From NCBI RefSeq assembly GCF_002754375.1, contig NZ_PEFF01000001.1:186001-250000 (forward strand): a stretch of 64,000 nucleotides of DNA, read 5' to 3'. This document shows, piece after piece, positions 1 through 8,148 of this stretch. Below the pieces are notes generated by a model. That model did not search any database. It was not told the DNA's origin and saw only the letters and a list, made by a program, of their open reading frames with translations. Numbering within the stretch: position 1 is the first letter of the stretch; each line of letters begins with the position of its first letter. A program made the position numbers and the translations under genes. Origin of the DNA: Variovorax sp. 54. GTDB taxonomy: Bacteria > Pseudomonadota > Gammaproteobacteria > Burkholderiales > Burkholderiaceae_C.

Positions 1-1207
1 CGCTGTTGCCGATGGCCGCGGTGAGCATGCCGCCCAACGGCGTGAGCGGGTTGCCCGTGCCGTCGAAGCTGCCGATCTGCCCGGCCTCGCTGCCCGTGCC
101 GCCCCAGGTCAGCTGACCGCGGTCGCCGCGGCCGGTCTGGAAGTCGGCGTGCCGACCGTGCAAGCGCCAGTCGATGCCCAGGCTGCTGAGCGTGTCGGAG
201 CTGATGTCCATGATGGTCACCTCGATCTCGACCAGGCGCGGGCGCACGTCCATCGATTCGATCAGCCGGGCGTACTGCGCCATCTTGTCGGGCATGTCGC
301 GCACCAGCACGGCGTTCATGCGCGTGTCGGCCTGAAACTGCGGCAGCTCGCCGCCGACGATGCTCGACATGCCGCCCAATGTCGCGCCGTCGCTGCCGCC
401 GCCTGCGCCGGCGATCTCGACCTTGGGCGCGTTGATGGTTTCGCCGCTGCGCAGCTTGATCTGCCGGTTCGGCCCGAGCGACATGCCGCCGGCCATGCCG
501 CGGCCGCCGCTGCTGCCCGACGACGCATTGCCGGTGCTGCGACCGTAGAGGCTGCGCAGCACGTTGGCCACGCCGGGAATCACCGTGTCCTTGCCGGAGC
601 GGTTGATGCGAAAGTCGGCGGCCCAGGCGTACTTGAGCGGGAACAGGCGGATCTCTGCGCCCTCGGCCATGGCGCTCTTCTGGTCGGCCAGCTTCACGGC
701 CTGGCGCACCATCTCCACGTAGCGGCGCGGGCCGGTAACGTACACGCTGGCGTCGCGCTCGCTGATGCTCAGCGGGTAGCGTTCGTCGGAGATGTGCAGG
801 CGCACCAGCGTCTCGGCGATGCGCCCCGCGTTCTCGCCGGCGATGGGCAGCACCTCGCTCTTGGCGTCGGCCGCCAGGTCGACGAAGAGGAAGGCGCCGT
901 CGAAGTACCAGGTGAGCCCGTTCACCGAGCACACGCTGTTGAGAATGCCCAGCGCCGGCCCGGCGAACTTGCCGCTGATGACGCCGGCCACCTTGGGGTC
1001 GATCACCGCCGTGACGTTCTGCGACGACGCCAGCTCGCGCAGGAAGTCGGGCAAGGGCTTCTCGTTGGCGACGATCTGGAACGGCCGGTTGTGCCAGCGC
1101 AGCTCGGCGGCCTGGCTGTGCGGGTGCGCGGCCAGCAGCACCAGCGCGGCGCAGCCGAACAGCAGGAAGGCCCGTTGGCGCAGCAGGTGCAGGTGCGCGG
1201 CGATCAC
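1..1207 (-). CDS. sctC: Type III secretion outer-membrane secretin SctC (HrcC/YscC family), 3' end cut by window
   Basis: SctC forms the outer-membrane ring channel of the type III injectisome. The gene enters from its 5' end and 402 codons are visible before the window ends, so the secretin pore domain is missing. The likely start is a GTG at 1207 whose last two bases fall in the sctS stop codon (GTGA overlap), suggesting translational coupling. A hydrophobic signal segment (residues about 12-32, ending near SQAAE) is followed by secretin N-domains: the stretch FQIVANEKPLPDFLRELAS is a typical N0-type start, and later come a Gly/Ser-rich spacer (about residues 219-240) and NAVLVRD, typical of the N-domain repeat before the pore. 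Family assignment rests on this domain pattern plus the neighbouring sctS and sctV. Confidence 0.85.
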   Translation of the reverse strand, partial: MIAAHLHLLRQRAFLLFGCAALVLLAAHPHSQAAELRWHNRPFQIVANEKPLPDFLRELASSQNVTAVIDPKVAGVISGKFAGPALGILNSVCSVNGLTWYFDGAFLFVDLAADAKSEVLPIAGENAGRIAETLVRLHISDERYPLSISERDASVYVTGPRRYVEMVRQAVKLADQKSAMAEGAEIRLFPLKYAWAADFRINRSGKDTVIPGVANVLRSLYGRSTGNASSGSSGGRGMAGGMSLGPNRQIKLRSGETINAPKVEIAGAGGGSDGATLGGMSSIVGGELPQFQADTRMNAVLVRDMPDKMAQYARLIESMDVRPRLVEIEVTIMDISSDTLSSLGIDWRLHGRHADFQTGRGDRGQLTWGGTGSEAGQIGSFDGTGNPLTPLGGMLTAAIGNS

Positions 1208-1470
1208 GGCAAGGAACTCAGTGTCTGCAAGGCGCGTTCGGCGAAGCGCATCACGTCGCGCCCCAGCCAGCCGGCCGTGGCGATGATCGCCACCATCACC
1301 GCAATCAGCCGGATCGACTGGCCGATGCTCTGGTCCTGCACCTGCGTCACGGCCTGCAGCACCGCCACCACCAGGGCCGTGAGCGTGGCCACCGCCACCA
1401 CCGGCAACGAGATCCACAGCACGAGGAGCAGCCCCTCGCGCGTGATGTCCAGGATGTTCTGCGGTGTCAT
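1204..1470 (-). CDS. sctS: Type III secretion export apparatus protein SctS (HrcS/YscS/FliQ family)
   Basis: A small inner-membrane component of the export gate that assembles with SctR and SctT. At 88 residues it matches the family length. Two hydrophobic helices (about residues 14-39 and 52-68) flank the charged loop containing QVQDQSIG, which is characteristic of SctS/FliQ proteins. It lies 42 bp after sctV and overlaps sctC by 4 bp. In most type III loci sctS directly follows sctR; here sctR is on the other strand about 3.6 kb away, so the export-gate genes have been separated. Confidence 0.9.
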   Translation of the reverse strand: MTPQNILDITREGLLLVLWISLPVVAVATLTALVVAVLQAVTQVQDQSIGQSIRLIAVMVAIIATAGWLGRDVMRFAERALQTLSSLP

Positions 1471-1512
1471 GGTGCTTCTTGGGGAGTGCCACGGAAGGCA
1501 AGGAAAAGTTCA

Positions 1513-3591
1513 TCAATGGGCTTGCGGATTCGTGACCCAGCCCACCGGCTGCAGGGCCACGTCTTCGTCGACTTCCTGGTAGGACAACACGGGCAGCAGC
1601 GGCGCCACCGGCTCGATCAGCGTCTTGATGTAGCGGCGCACGTCCGACGAGGCGATGGCGACCACGCGCGTCGCGGCCGAGCCGAGGATGCGGCGCACCT
1701 GCTCGCGGATGTCCTGCGTGACGGCCGGGCTCAGCAGCAGCAGGTTGCCGCGCGGTGAACGTTCGATGGCGTTCTGCACGCGCTCCAGCAGGCTGGACTC
1801 GAACAGGATGGCTTCGAGCTGACGGTTCGGCCCCACGTAGCGGCTGGTGATGTAGCGGCCCAGGTCGATGCGCACCAGCTCGGTCAGCGCGATGGCGTCC
1901 TGCTCCTTCGGCGCCCAGATCGCGAGGCACTCGAAGATGGCGTGCAGATTGCGGATCGGAATGCCCTCCTGCAGCAGCCGGCGCAGCACCTCGGCGATGC
2001 GCTGGCTGGAGGCCGCGCGCGACACCTCGGCCGCCAGCTCGGGCGCATCGCGCTGCACCGAATGCAGCAGGCGCTGCACTTCCTGCAGGCCGATCAGCTG
2101 GCGCACGTTGCGGCGCACCGCATCCTGAAGGTGCTGGCCCACCACCTCTTCGTTGTTCCAGCTCTTGAAGCCGGAGGCTTCGCCCGGCGCCCACACCACG
2201 CGCGTGAACGGGCCGAAGGGCTCCGCCACTTCGGCGCCGGCCGGCGGCGCGGCGGCCTCCGCCGGATCGAGCATGCGCCAGCCCGGGCGCAGCGTGCCTT
2301 CGGTCACCGCCACATCGTGTACCAGCACCTGGTAGCCATGCACGGGCAAGCCGTCCGCATAGGCCACCTGCAGGCGCGGGAACACGGGGCCGAGGTCGGA
2401 CTCGACCGCGGTCTTCACCGTGGCCAGTTGCTGGTCGAGCGCATGGCGGTCGACACCGCCGCGCAACCGGCTCGACAGGCGCACCGCCAGCGGCGCGGCG
2501 ATGGCGTGGTCGCCCTCGTCTTCATCTTCCGGCGAGGCCTCGCCTTCGCGGTGCGAGATCCAGCCCGGCGTCTGGTTCTTTTGGCGCAGCATGCGCACCG
2601 CGAAGCCCAGCCCCAGCAGCACGGCCGCGAGCAGGCCGAACACCCACTTCGGAAAACCGGGCACCAGCAGAAAGCTCGCCACCGCCAGGCCCGCGATGAT
2701 CAGCGCGCGCGGGTGCGCCATGAGCTGCTGGCCGATCTGGTTGGCGAGCTGCGTGTCGCGGCGCTCGCCGGTGCTCACACGCGTGATGACGATGCCGGCT
2801 GCGATCGACACCAGCAGCGACGGAATCTGCGACACCATGCCGTCGCCCACCGTGAGGATCGCGTAGCGCTGCAGCGCGGCGCCCAGGCTCATCTCGTGCA
2901 TCAGCGTGCCGATGGCGATGCCCGCGAGGATGTTCACCAGCGCGATCACGATGCTTGCGATGGCGTCGCCCTTGACGAACTTCATGGCGCCGTCCATCGC
3001 ACCGTGCAGCTGGCATTCCTGCTCCAGCATCTGGCGGCGCTTCTGTGCCTGCGCGGACGAAAGCACGCCGGCGCGCACATCGGCATCGATGCTCATCTGC
3101 TTGCCCGGCATCGCATCGAGTGCGAACCGCGCCGCCACTTCGGCCACGCGCTCGGAGCCCTTGGCGATCACGATGAACTGCACGATCGCGATGATGAGAA
3201 ACACCACGCCGCCCACCACCACGTTGTTGCCGACGATCAGCTTGCCGAAGGTGTCGATGATGTGGCCCGCATTGGCATGCAGCAGGATCAGCTTGGTCGA
3301 TGCGATGTTCAGCGCCAGGCGAAACAGCGTGGTGAACAGCAGAAGCGACGGAAAGGTGGAGAGCGACAGCGCCGAGGGCACGTACATCGCCACGATCAGC
3401 AGCACCAGGCTGATGGCCAGGTTGCTCGCGATCAGCAGGTCGAGCAGCGGCGTGGGCAGCGGCAGCACGAACAGCGCGACGATCACCACCAGCAGGCCGG
3501 CGAGCAGCAGGTCGTTGTAGCGGCCCGCATTGCCCAGCAGGTCGCGCACACCGCCCCGGTAGGTTGAAAGTGATCGCGGAGAACTCGCCAT
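1513..3591 (-). CDS. sctV: Type III secretion export gate protein SctV (HrcV/LcrD/FlhA family)
   Basis: SctV is the large export gate: an N-terminal membrane half with about eight helices and a C-terminal cytosolic domain that forms a nonameric ring for substrate and chaperone docking. The conserved FHIPEP-family segment LFRLALNIASTKLILL is present, as is GGVVFLIIAIVQFIVI. I start it at the ATG at 3591 (692 residues, close to the family's usual 690). A GTG 24 codons upstream is also open but adds residues not typical of the family. It heads the leftward unit sctV-sctS-sctC and diverges from sctQ. The acidic EASPEDEDEGD linker separates membrane and cytosolic halves. Confidence 0.93.
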   Translation of the reverse strand: MASSPRSLSTYRGGVRDLLGNAGRYNDLLLAGLLVVIVALFVLPLPTPLLDLLIASNLAISLVLLIVAMYVPSALSLSTFPSLLLFTTLFRLALNIASTKLILLHANAGHIIDTFGKLIVGNNVVVGGVVFLIIAIVQFIVIAKGSERVAEVAARFALDAMPGKQMSIDADVRAGVLSSAQAQKRRQMLEQECQLHGAMDGAMKFVKGDAIASIVIALVNILAGIAIGTLMHEMSLGAALQRYAILTVGDGMVSQIPSLLVSIAAGIVITRVSTGERRDTQLANQIGQQLMAHPRALIIAGLAVASFLLVPGFPKWVFGLLAAVLLGLGFAVRMLRQKNQTPGWISHREGEASPEDEDEGDHAIAAPLAVRLSSRLRGGVDRHALDQQLATVKTAVESDLGPVFPRLQVAYADGLPVHGYQVLVHDVAVTEGTLRPGWRMLDPAEAAAPPAGAEVAEPFGPFTRVVWAPGEASGFKSWNNEEVVGQHLQDAVRRNVRQLIGLQEVQRLLHSVQRDAPELAAEVSRAASSQRIAEVLRRLLQEGIPIRNLHAIFECLAIWAPKEQDAIALTELVRIDLGRYITSRYVGPNRQLEAILFESSLLERVQNAIERSPRGNLLLLSPAVTQDIREQVRRILGSAATRVVAIASSDVRRYIKTLIEPVAPLLPVLSYQEVDEDVALQPVGWVTNPQAH

Positions 3592-3914
3592 TGCTACTTT
3601 TCTACTTTCGTCTTGCGCTGTGTTCGGCGCAGTGGGCAATGCCGTTTGCATCGCTCGCCACACCCTCTTCGAACGTGAGGGATGTCACGTCGCGTCGGAC
3701 TCTATGCGCCGCCCTCCATTCACGGCAACCACGAGTTTTCGTAGATGCCTTCGGTGTGTGGCGCGCGCGGCACTACGTGTTTGCGGACTACCTGCGCGAG
3801 AGGCCTCTGGCTAAGCTGCCGGTCCCGATGCGAGCTGCCTCGCGTTGCTTCAAGGCATGAAGAAAGTGACAAGACGTAGGACCGCCCGCATCGCCATGTC
3901 GAACGAAAGCGTGC
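3592..3914. promoter_or_regulatory. Divergent control region between sctV and sctQ
   Basis: These 323 bases separate two divergent type III secretion units and must hold both promoters. I found no convincing gene. TTCG motifs occur at 3607, 3623, 3738 and 3750, but their spacings (12 and 8 bases) do not fit a plant-inducible promoter box or hrpII box, so I could not assign HrpX/HrpB-type control. The 3' part reads AAAG upstream of the sctQ ATG, a weak ribosome binding site. Confidence 0.5.
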
Positions 3915-5048
3915 ATGCCGAACGCAGGCGCTGAATCGGTGACCGAGCTCGGCGAAGCCCGCGCATTGCCGCGTGCCGATGCCGCGAATGTGCGCGCGCT
4001 CAATCGCCTGTATGGCGCACCGCCGCTGCCCGACGCGGTGTCGGCGCGCGGCACGCGGTATGCCATCGGCTGGCACCACGACGCCGTGCGCGGCCACACC
4101 GCGCACGAGAGTTATCGCTTCAGACTTGGCGCGCACGTGGGCCACCTCGCGCTGGATGCGCCGAGCCTGCAGGTGCTGCTGGGCGAGCGCCGCATCGACC
4201 TGCTGCCGCGCGACCTGCGCTACATCCTGCTGGCCGATGCACTGCATCCGGTGATCGATGCGCTGGAGAAAACACTGCGCCTGCATTTCGAATGGCAGCC
4301 TTCGGAAGCCGAGGCGCGCGACGCGCAGGAGCGGCGCGAACACAACACCGCGTCGCGCGTGCACTGCGATCCCGAGCGCGCTGCGTTCTTCACGGCCACG
4401 CCCACCGAGGGCGGCGCGCTGCTGCGCGGCTTCGTCCAGTTCGAGGATGCCGCCACGCTCGACACGCTGGTGCCGGTGCGCGACGCCACGCACCGCCACA
4501 ACGCGCATGCGGACGAGGCCTTCGACGCCTTGCGCCTGCCCGTGAACTTCAGCCTCGGCAGCACGCCCATCCAGCTGCGCGAGATCCGCAGCATCCGCCC
4601 CGGCGACATCGTCGGCATCGAGCAATGGCGCTCTTCGGGCGCCGCGATCGTGGTCACGGCCGAGCTGGGAGGCCCCGCGGGGCGGCATCTCTCGGCCTTT
4701 GCCGAGGGCTCGCGCATCACCGTTCAGCAATCGAGAGACAGTGCCATGAAGCCAGACTCCCCCACCCCGGCCGCGCCCACTGCGGGCGTCGCGGACAACA
4801 CCCACCTGCCGATCGACCGGCTCGACGCGCTCGAGGTGACGCTGCGCTTCGAGGTCGGCGACCTGTCGCTGTCGCTGGGCGAACTGCGCAGCATCCGTGC
4901 CGGCCATGTGTTCGACCTGGGCCAGCCCCTCAACCGCAGCCCGGTGCGCATCCTGGCGCACGGCAATGTGCTGGGCAAGGGTTACCTTGTCGCGGTGGGC
5001 GACCGCCTGGGCGTGCGCGTGTCGGAGTTCGCCCCCGGCGAAGTCTGA
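3915..5048 (+). CDS. sctQ: Type III secretion cytoplasmic sorting-platform protein SctQ (HrcQ/YscQ, SpoA domains)
   Basis: SctQ builds the cytoplasmic sorting platform (C-ring equivalent) that loads substrates onto the export gate. The 377-residue protein is full length and unsplit, unlike the separate HrcQA/HrcQB of pseudomonads. A poorly conserved N-terminal half leads into a first SpoA-like region around residues 200-260 (LPVNFSLGSTPIQLREIRSI) and a clear C-terminal SpoA/FliN domain at about 298-372 (LEVTLRFEVGDLSLSLGEL, then VRILAHGNVLGKGYLVAVG). An in-frame internal ATG at codon 278 may give a separate C-terminal product. It is followed three bases after its stop by sctR. Confidence 0.88.
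   Translation: MPNAGAESVTELGEARALPRADAANVRALNRLYGAPPLPDAVSARGTRYAIGWHHDAVRGHTAHESYRFRLGAHVGHLALDAPSLQVLLGERRIDLLPRDLRYILLADALHPVIDALEKTLRLHFEWQPSEAEARDAQERREHNTASRVHCDPERAAFFTATPTEGGALLRGFVQFEDAATLDTLVPVRDATHRHNAHADEAFDALRLPVNFSLGSTPIQLREIRSIRPGDIVGIEQWRSSGAAIVVTAELGGPAGRHLSAFAEGSRITVQQSRDSAMKPDSPTPAAPTAGVADNTHLPIDRLDALEVTLRFEVGDLSLSLGELRSIRAGHVFDLGQPLNRSPVRILAHGNVLGKGYLVAVGDRLGVRVSEFAPGEV
4746..5048 (+). other. Possible internal translation start producing SctQ-C (100 residues)
   Basis: An in-frame ATG at codon 278 of sctQ lies about nine bases after GAGAGA, a plausible ribosome binding site, and just before the C-terminal SpoA domain. In Yersinia YscQ and related proteins, internal initiation at the same architectural position yields a short C-terminal form needed for the sorting platform. 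The product here would be MKPDSPTPAAP... plus one whole SpoA domain. Position and motif are seen; use of the start is inferred. Confidence 0.45.
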
Positions 5049-5050
5049 GC

Positions 5051-5710
5051 ATGCAAGGCGGCCTTCCCGAACCCCTCACGCTGGTCGCGCTCATCGTCGC
5101 CTTCGGCATCGCGCCGTTCGTGGCGCTGATGGTGACCAGCTACACCAAGCTGGTGATCGTGTTCGGCCTGCTGCGCACCGCGCTGGGCCTGCAGCAGACG
5201 CCGCCCAACATGGTGCTCAACGGCATCGCGATCATCCTGTCGGTCTACATCATGGCGCCGGTCGGCATGGACATCGGCGATGCGCTGCGCGGGCGCACCT
5301 TCGGCGCCAAGGGCGAAGGGCTGGGCGACATCATGGCCGTGGTCGATGCGGCCAAGGCGCCGGTGAAGGAGTTCCTGCAAAAGCACACGCACGAGCGCGA
5401 GCGGCAGTTCTTCCTGAAGTCGGCCGCCAACATCTGGCCCAAGGCGCGCGCCGAGCAGCTGAGAGACGACGACTTCATGGTGCTGGTGCCGAGCTTCACG
5501 CTCAGCGAACTCACGCGCGCCTTCCAGATCGGTTTCATCATCTACCTGGTGTTCGTGGTGGTCGACCTGATCGTCGCCACCGTGCTGCTCGCATTGGGCA
5601 TGTCGATGATCTCGCCCACCACCATCTCGCTGCCCTTCAAGCTGCTGCTGTTCGTGATGCTGGACGGCTGGACGCGGCTGGTGCACGGGCTGGTGCTGTC
5701 GTACCGCTGA
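5051..5710 (+). CDS. sctR: Type III secretion export apparatus protein SctR (HrcR/YscR/FliP family)
   Basis: SctR is the core of the inner-membrane export gate (SctR5S4T1). The 219-residue product has the FliP-family signature across residues 26-60: VTSYTKLVIVFGLLRTALG, then QQTPPNMVLNG. Further on are the second conserved block LVPSFTLSELTRAFQIGF and the C-terminal helix pair ending SLPFKLLLFVMLDGW. The ATG is three bases after the sctQ stop. Unusually, sctS does not follow: the next 255 bases hold only a gene remnant, so the rightward unit ends here. Confidence 0.93.
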   Translation: MQGGLPEPLTLVALIVAFGIAPFVALMVTSYTKLVIVFGLLRTALGLQQTPPNMVLNGIAIILSVYIMAPVGMDIGDALRGRTFGAKGEGLGDIMAVVDAAKAPVKEFLQKHTHERERQFFLKSAANIWPKARAEQLRDDDFMVLVPSFTLSELTRAFQIGFIIYLVFVVVDLIVATVLLALGMSMISPTTISLPFKLLLFVMLDGWTRLVHGLVLSYR

Positions 5711-5741
5711 ACGCGACGTCCGTTGCAACGGCCTCCCGGGC

Positions 5742-5879
5742 GTTGACGACCGAGTGCCTGCGGCGGCGCCGCAGGGCCGGGTCACAGTGGACAGCGGTCG
5801 CTATCTCGTGGTGTGGCGCAAGGTGGAAGGCCACTGGCTGATTCACCGCGACATGATCAACCACGGCGCACCGGCATGA
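5742..5879 (+). pseudogene. C-terminal remnant of a DUF4440/SnoaL-like protein
   Basis: Directly after sctR an open frame reads ...GRVTVDSGRYLVVWRKVEGH followed by WLIHRDMINHGAPA and a stop. This matches the conserved end of DUF4440/SnoaL-like proteins (GRY-hydrophobic-VWRK, then W-hydrophobic-IHRDM-N). No start codon with an upstream domain is present; the frame runs back into the sctR 3' end, so only about 45 residues survive. An 8-bp inverted repeat with a 3-base loop (5757-5775) lies inside it without a T-tract. It marks a recombination or deletion boundary at the type III locus edge. Confidence 0.5.
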
Positions 5880-5965
5880 AGCGGGCCGCCATGTCGATGT
5901 GGACATGGCGGCGGGCAGCCCGGCCGCGTCGACGCCGCCGATGCGGCACAGCGGTGGACGGAACC

Positions 5966-7024
5966 TCAGAAGCTGTGCCGAATCCCCACGCCGCTGGAGT
6001 TCACGCCGTCGCCGCTGTAGGGCGTGAACGCGATCCCGCCCGCCGAAGCGGTCGCCCCGCCCTTGTTCGACAGGTGCAGCAAGCGCCCGTAGAGCACGGT
6101 GCGTTTGCTGAGCGCGTAGTCGTAGCCCAGCGTGATGCCGAACTGGCTGCGCGGGCTGCCGCTCACCTTGCGCTGGACGATGCCCGCAGTCCAGCGCGAC
6201 AGGCCGTCCTGGAACGACACGCCCAGATTCAGCAGCCGCGCGGACGGCGTCGACGCCAGGCCGCCGCCCACGCGCATGCCGTTCGCGGCCACGGCCCAGG
6301 ATTCGCCCAGGTCGATGCGCGCGCTGAGCGCGTCGGCGCGGGTCACGACCGGCGACTTCACCGGCGCGGCGGCCGTGCCCGAGCGCGCGCGGTAGAAGGA
6401 ATAGGCCGCGTAGTACGGCGCCTTGTCGTAGCCCACCGCCCCGCCGTAGAACTCGCCGCTGCGCTTGCTGGCGGCAGACGACTCGCCGAACGCGTACGCC
6501 AGGTCGAGCAGGAAGGCCTGCCCCGCCGGCGTGCGGTAGCGCACCATGTTGCTGGCACGGAATGCGAGGGCCGGGCCGAGCCCGGGTTGCGCGTCGGTCT
6601 GCGCCGCGAGCACCAGCGGCGAGTAGATCGCGTTCATTCCGAACGGATCGGCGCGCAGGAAGGCGTTGAACATCGGCGTGTACATGCGCCCCGCATCGAC
6701 ACGGCCCCAGCCGCCCGACAGCCCCACGTACGATTGCCGCGTGAACGAGATCTGCGGGCCGGGCAGCGTGCCCGTGCCGGTGTCGGCATTCACGCCGGCT
6801 TCGAGCAGAAAGTTGGCGGCGAGCCCACCGCCGAGGTCTTCGGTGCCCCGGAAGCCGAAGCGCGACGCGCCGTTGCCGCCGTCCGCCAGTTGCGTGACCG
6901 AGCGCCCGCCCGAACTCACGCGTTGCACGAACAGGTCGACCATGCCGTACAGCTGCACGGTGCTTTGCGCGCAGGCGAAGCCGGTCCCCAGCAGCGCCGA
7001 AGCGGCCAGAATTTTTTTCTTCAC
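5966..7024 (-). CDS. Gram-negative porin (neisserial/OmpC-like general porin)
   Basis: An outer-membrane trimeric porin of the type abundant in Comamonadaceae, 352 residues from a GTG start preceded by GGAGA. A signal peptide (KKKILAASALLGTGFACAQ) precedes the standard mature start STVQLYGMVDLFVQ. Typical internal strand sequences follow (ASRFGFRGTEDLGGGLAANF, RQSYVGLSGGWGRVDAGR), and the protein ends GVGIRHSF with the terminal Phe needed for BAM-dependent insertion. It is the last gene of the leftward operon that includes the Bug receptor and sulfatase, so it may admit that pathway's substrate. Confidence 0.93.
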   Translation of the reverse strand: MKKKILAASALLGTGFACAQSTVQLYGMVDLFVQRVSSGGRSVTQLADGGNGASRFGFRGTEDLGGGLAANFLLEAGVNADTGTGTLPGPQISFTRQSYVGLSGGWGRVDAGRMYTPMFNAFLRADPFGMNAIYSPLVLAAQTDAQPGLGPALAFRASNMVRYRTPAGQAFLLDLAYAFGESSAASKRSGEFYGGAVGYDKAPYYAAYSFYRARSGTAAAPVKSPVVTRADALSARIDLGESWAVAANGMRVGGGLASTPSARLLNLGVSFQDGLSRWTAGIVQRKVSGSPRSQFGITLGYDYALSKRTVLYGRLLHLSNKGGATASAGGIAFTPYSGDGVNSSGVGIRHSF

Positions 7025-7109
7025 GATGTGTCTCCGTTGTTGTTTGTTTCTTCCGGCCCGCCCCCTCGGACGGGCCTGGGCTCTGGGCACATGACCCTGC
7101 GTGCGCCCG

Positions 7110-8111
7110 CTAGCTGCTGACCAGCCCAAGCCGCTTCACGATCTGCCGCTGGCTGGTCAGCTCCGCCTCGAGTTCCACCTTGAACTCGGCGCGTGAACGG
7201 CTCACGGTCGGGTACGAGCCGGTGGACGCAAGCAGTCGCTTGATCTCGTCGGTGCCCATCGCGTGCCGGAAGGCGACGAGCGCCCGCTCGGCGATGTCGT
7301 CTGGCGTGTCCGCGTGCATCGCCATGCCGCCCCACGACTCGAAGACATAGCGACCGCCCCCGCTCTCGGCGATCGTCGGCACCTGCGGGATCAGCGCCAC
7401 GCGGCGTGCGCTGCTCGTGCCCAGCGCGCGCAACTTGCCGGCCGCGATCAGCGGCATGGCGGCGCCGAGCACGAGGATCGAGAAATCGATCTGCCCGCCG
7501 ATCAGCGCGTTGATCGATTCCACCGCGCCCTTGTAGGGCACATGCAGTGCCTTGAAGTTGCCCGTGGCGTCGGCCAGGTACTCGACCGCCAGGTGCGCGG
7601 GCGAGCCCGCCCCCGCCGAGCCGTAGCTGAGCGAGCCCGGCTTGCTGCGCCCGGTCTCGATGAGCTCGCCCATGCTCTTGAAGCGCGAATCCGCCGCAAC
7701 CACGCACACGAAGGGCGAGGTGGTCAGCCGCGTCACGGGCTTCAGTTCGGCCAGCAAATCGAACTTCGGGTTCATCGCCGACAGCGTGACGATGCCCGAC
7801 GACAGCGACAGAAAGTTGTGCGCGTCGGGTGCGCCCTTCGACACCTGGCGCGCTGCGATCAGGCCCGACGCACCGGGCTTGGCCTCCACAACGATGGGCT
7901 GCCCCAGCTGCGACTGCAGCGACGGGCCGAGCTGACGCGCCAGCATGTCGGGCGTTCCACCCGCGGGATAAGGCACGACGATGCGCAACGGTTTGGTCGG
8001 CCATGCGGCAGCGGCAGCCAGCGCGCGGCCCGGCAGGCCGAGCACGGACGCGGGAGCGAGCGATGCAAGGGCCCAGGCCAGGCCTTGCCGGCGTGAGATG
8101 AGGGGGTTCAT
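7110..8111 (-). CDS. Bug family (TctC-type) periplasmic solute receptor
   Basis: A 333-residue extracytoplasmic solute receptor of the Bordetella uptake gene (Bug) family, expanded in Burkholderiales. It usually binds small carboxylated ligands. A signal with a twin-arginine-like ISRRQG start and Ala-rich end is followed by the hallmark WPTKPLRIVVPYPAGGTPD and later GASGLIAARQVSKGAPD. No TctA/TctB membrane subunits are nearby, which is common for Bug proteins. It sits between the sulfatase and porin genes on the same strand, suggesting capture of the same nutrient. The ligand cannot be told from sequence. Confidence 0.92.
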   Translation of the reverse strand: MNPLISRRQGLAWALASLAPASVLGLPGRALAAAAAWPTKPLRIVVPYPAGGTPDMLARQLGPSLQSQLGQPIVVEAKPGASGLIAARQVSKGAPDAHNFLSLSSGIVTLSAMNPKFDLLAELKPVTRLTTSPFVCVVAADSRFKSMGELIETGRSKPGSLSYGSAGAGSPAHLAVEYLADATGNFKALHVPYKGAVESINALIGGQIDFSILVLGAAMPLIAAGKLRALGTSSARRVALIPQVPTIAESGGGRYVFESWGGMAMHADTPDDIAERALVAFRHAMGTDEIKRLLASTGSYPTVSRSRAEFKVELEAELTSQRQIVKRLGLVSS

Positions 8112-8148
8112 GGCGATCCTTCCTTCGTTCTTCGTGTGAGGGCGGTGG

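Noticed and set aside
1942..3567. Long rightward open frame opposite sctV
   Set aside because: His/Arg/Gln-rich antisense shadow of a high-GC gene, with no domain features; sctV on the other strand is clearly coding.
3592..3914. Several TTCG motifs resembling HrpX/HrpB (PIP or hrpII) boxes in the type III promoter region
   Set aside because: The spacings between motifs are 12 and 8 bases, not the 15-16 required, and no second copy lies at the right distance on either strand.
5757..5775. 8-bp GC-rich hairpin after sctR as a terminator
   Set aside because: No T-tract follows on either strand and it lies inside the DUF4440-like remnant frame.
7055..7076. 6-bp hairpin between the Bug receptor and porin genes
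   Set aside because: Short stem, no T-tract in the direction of transcription; could not be distinguished from chance in GC-rich DNA.
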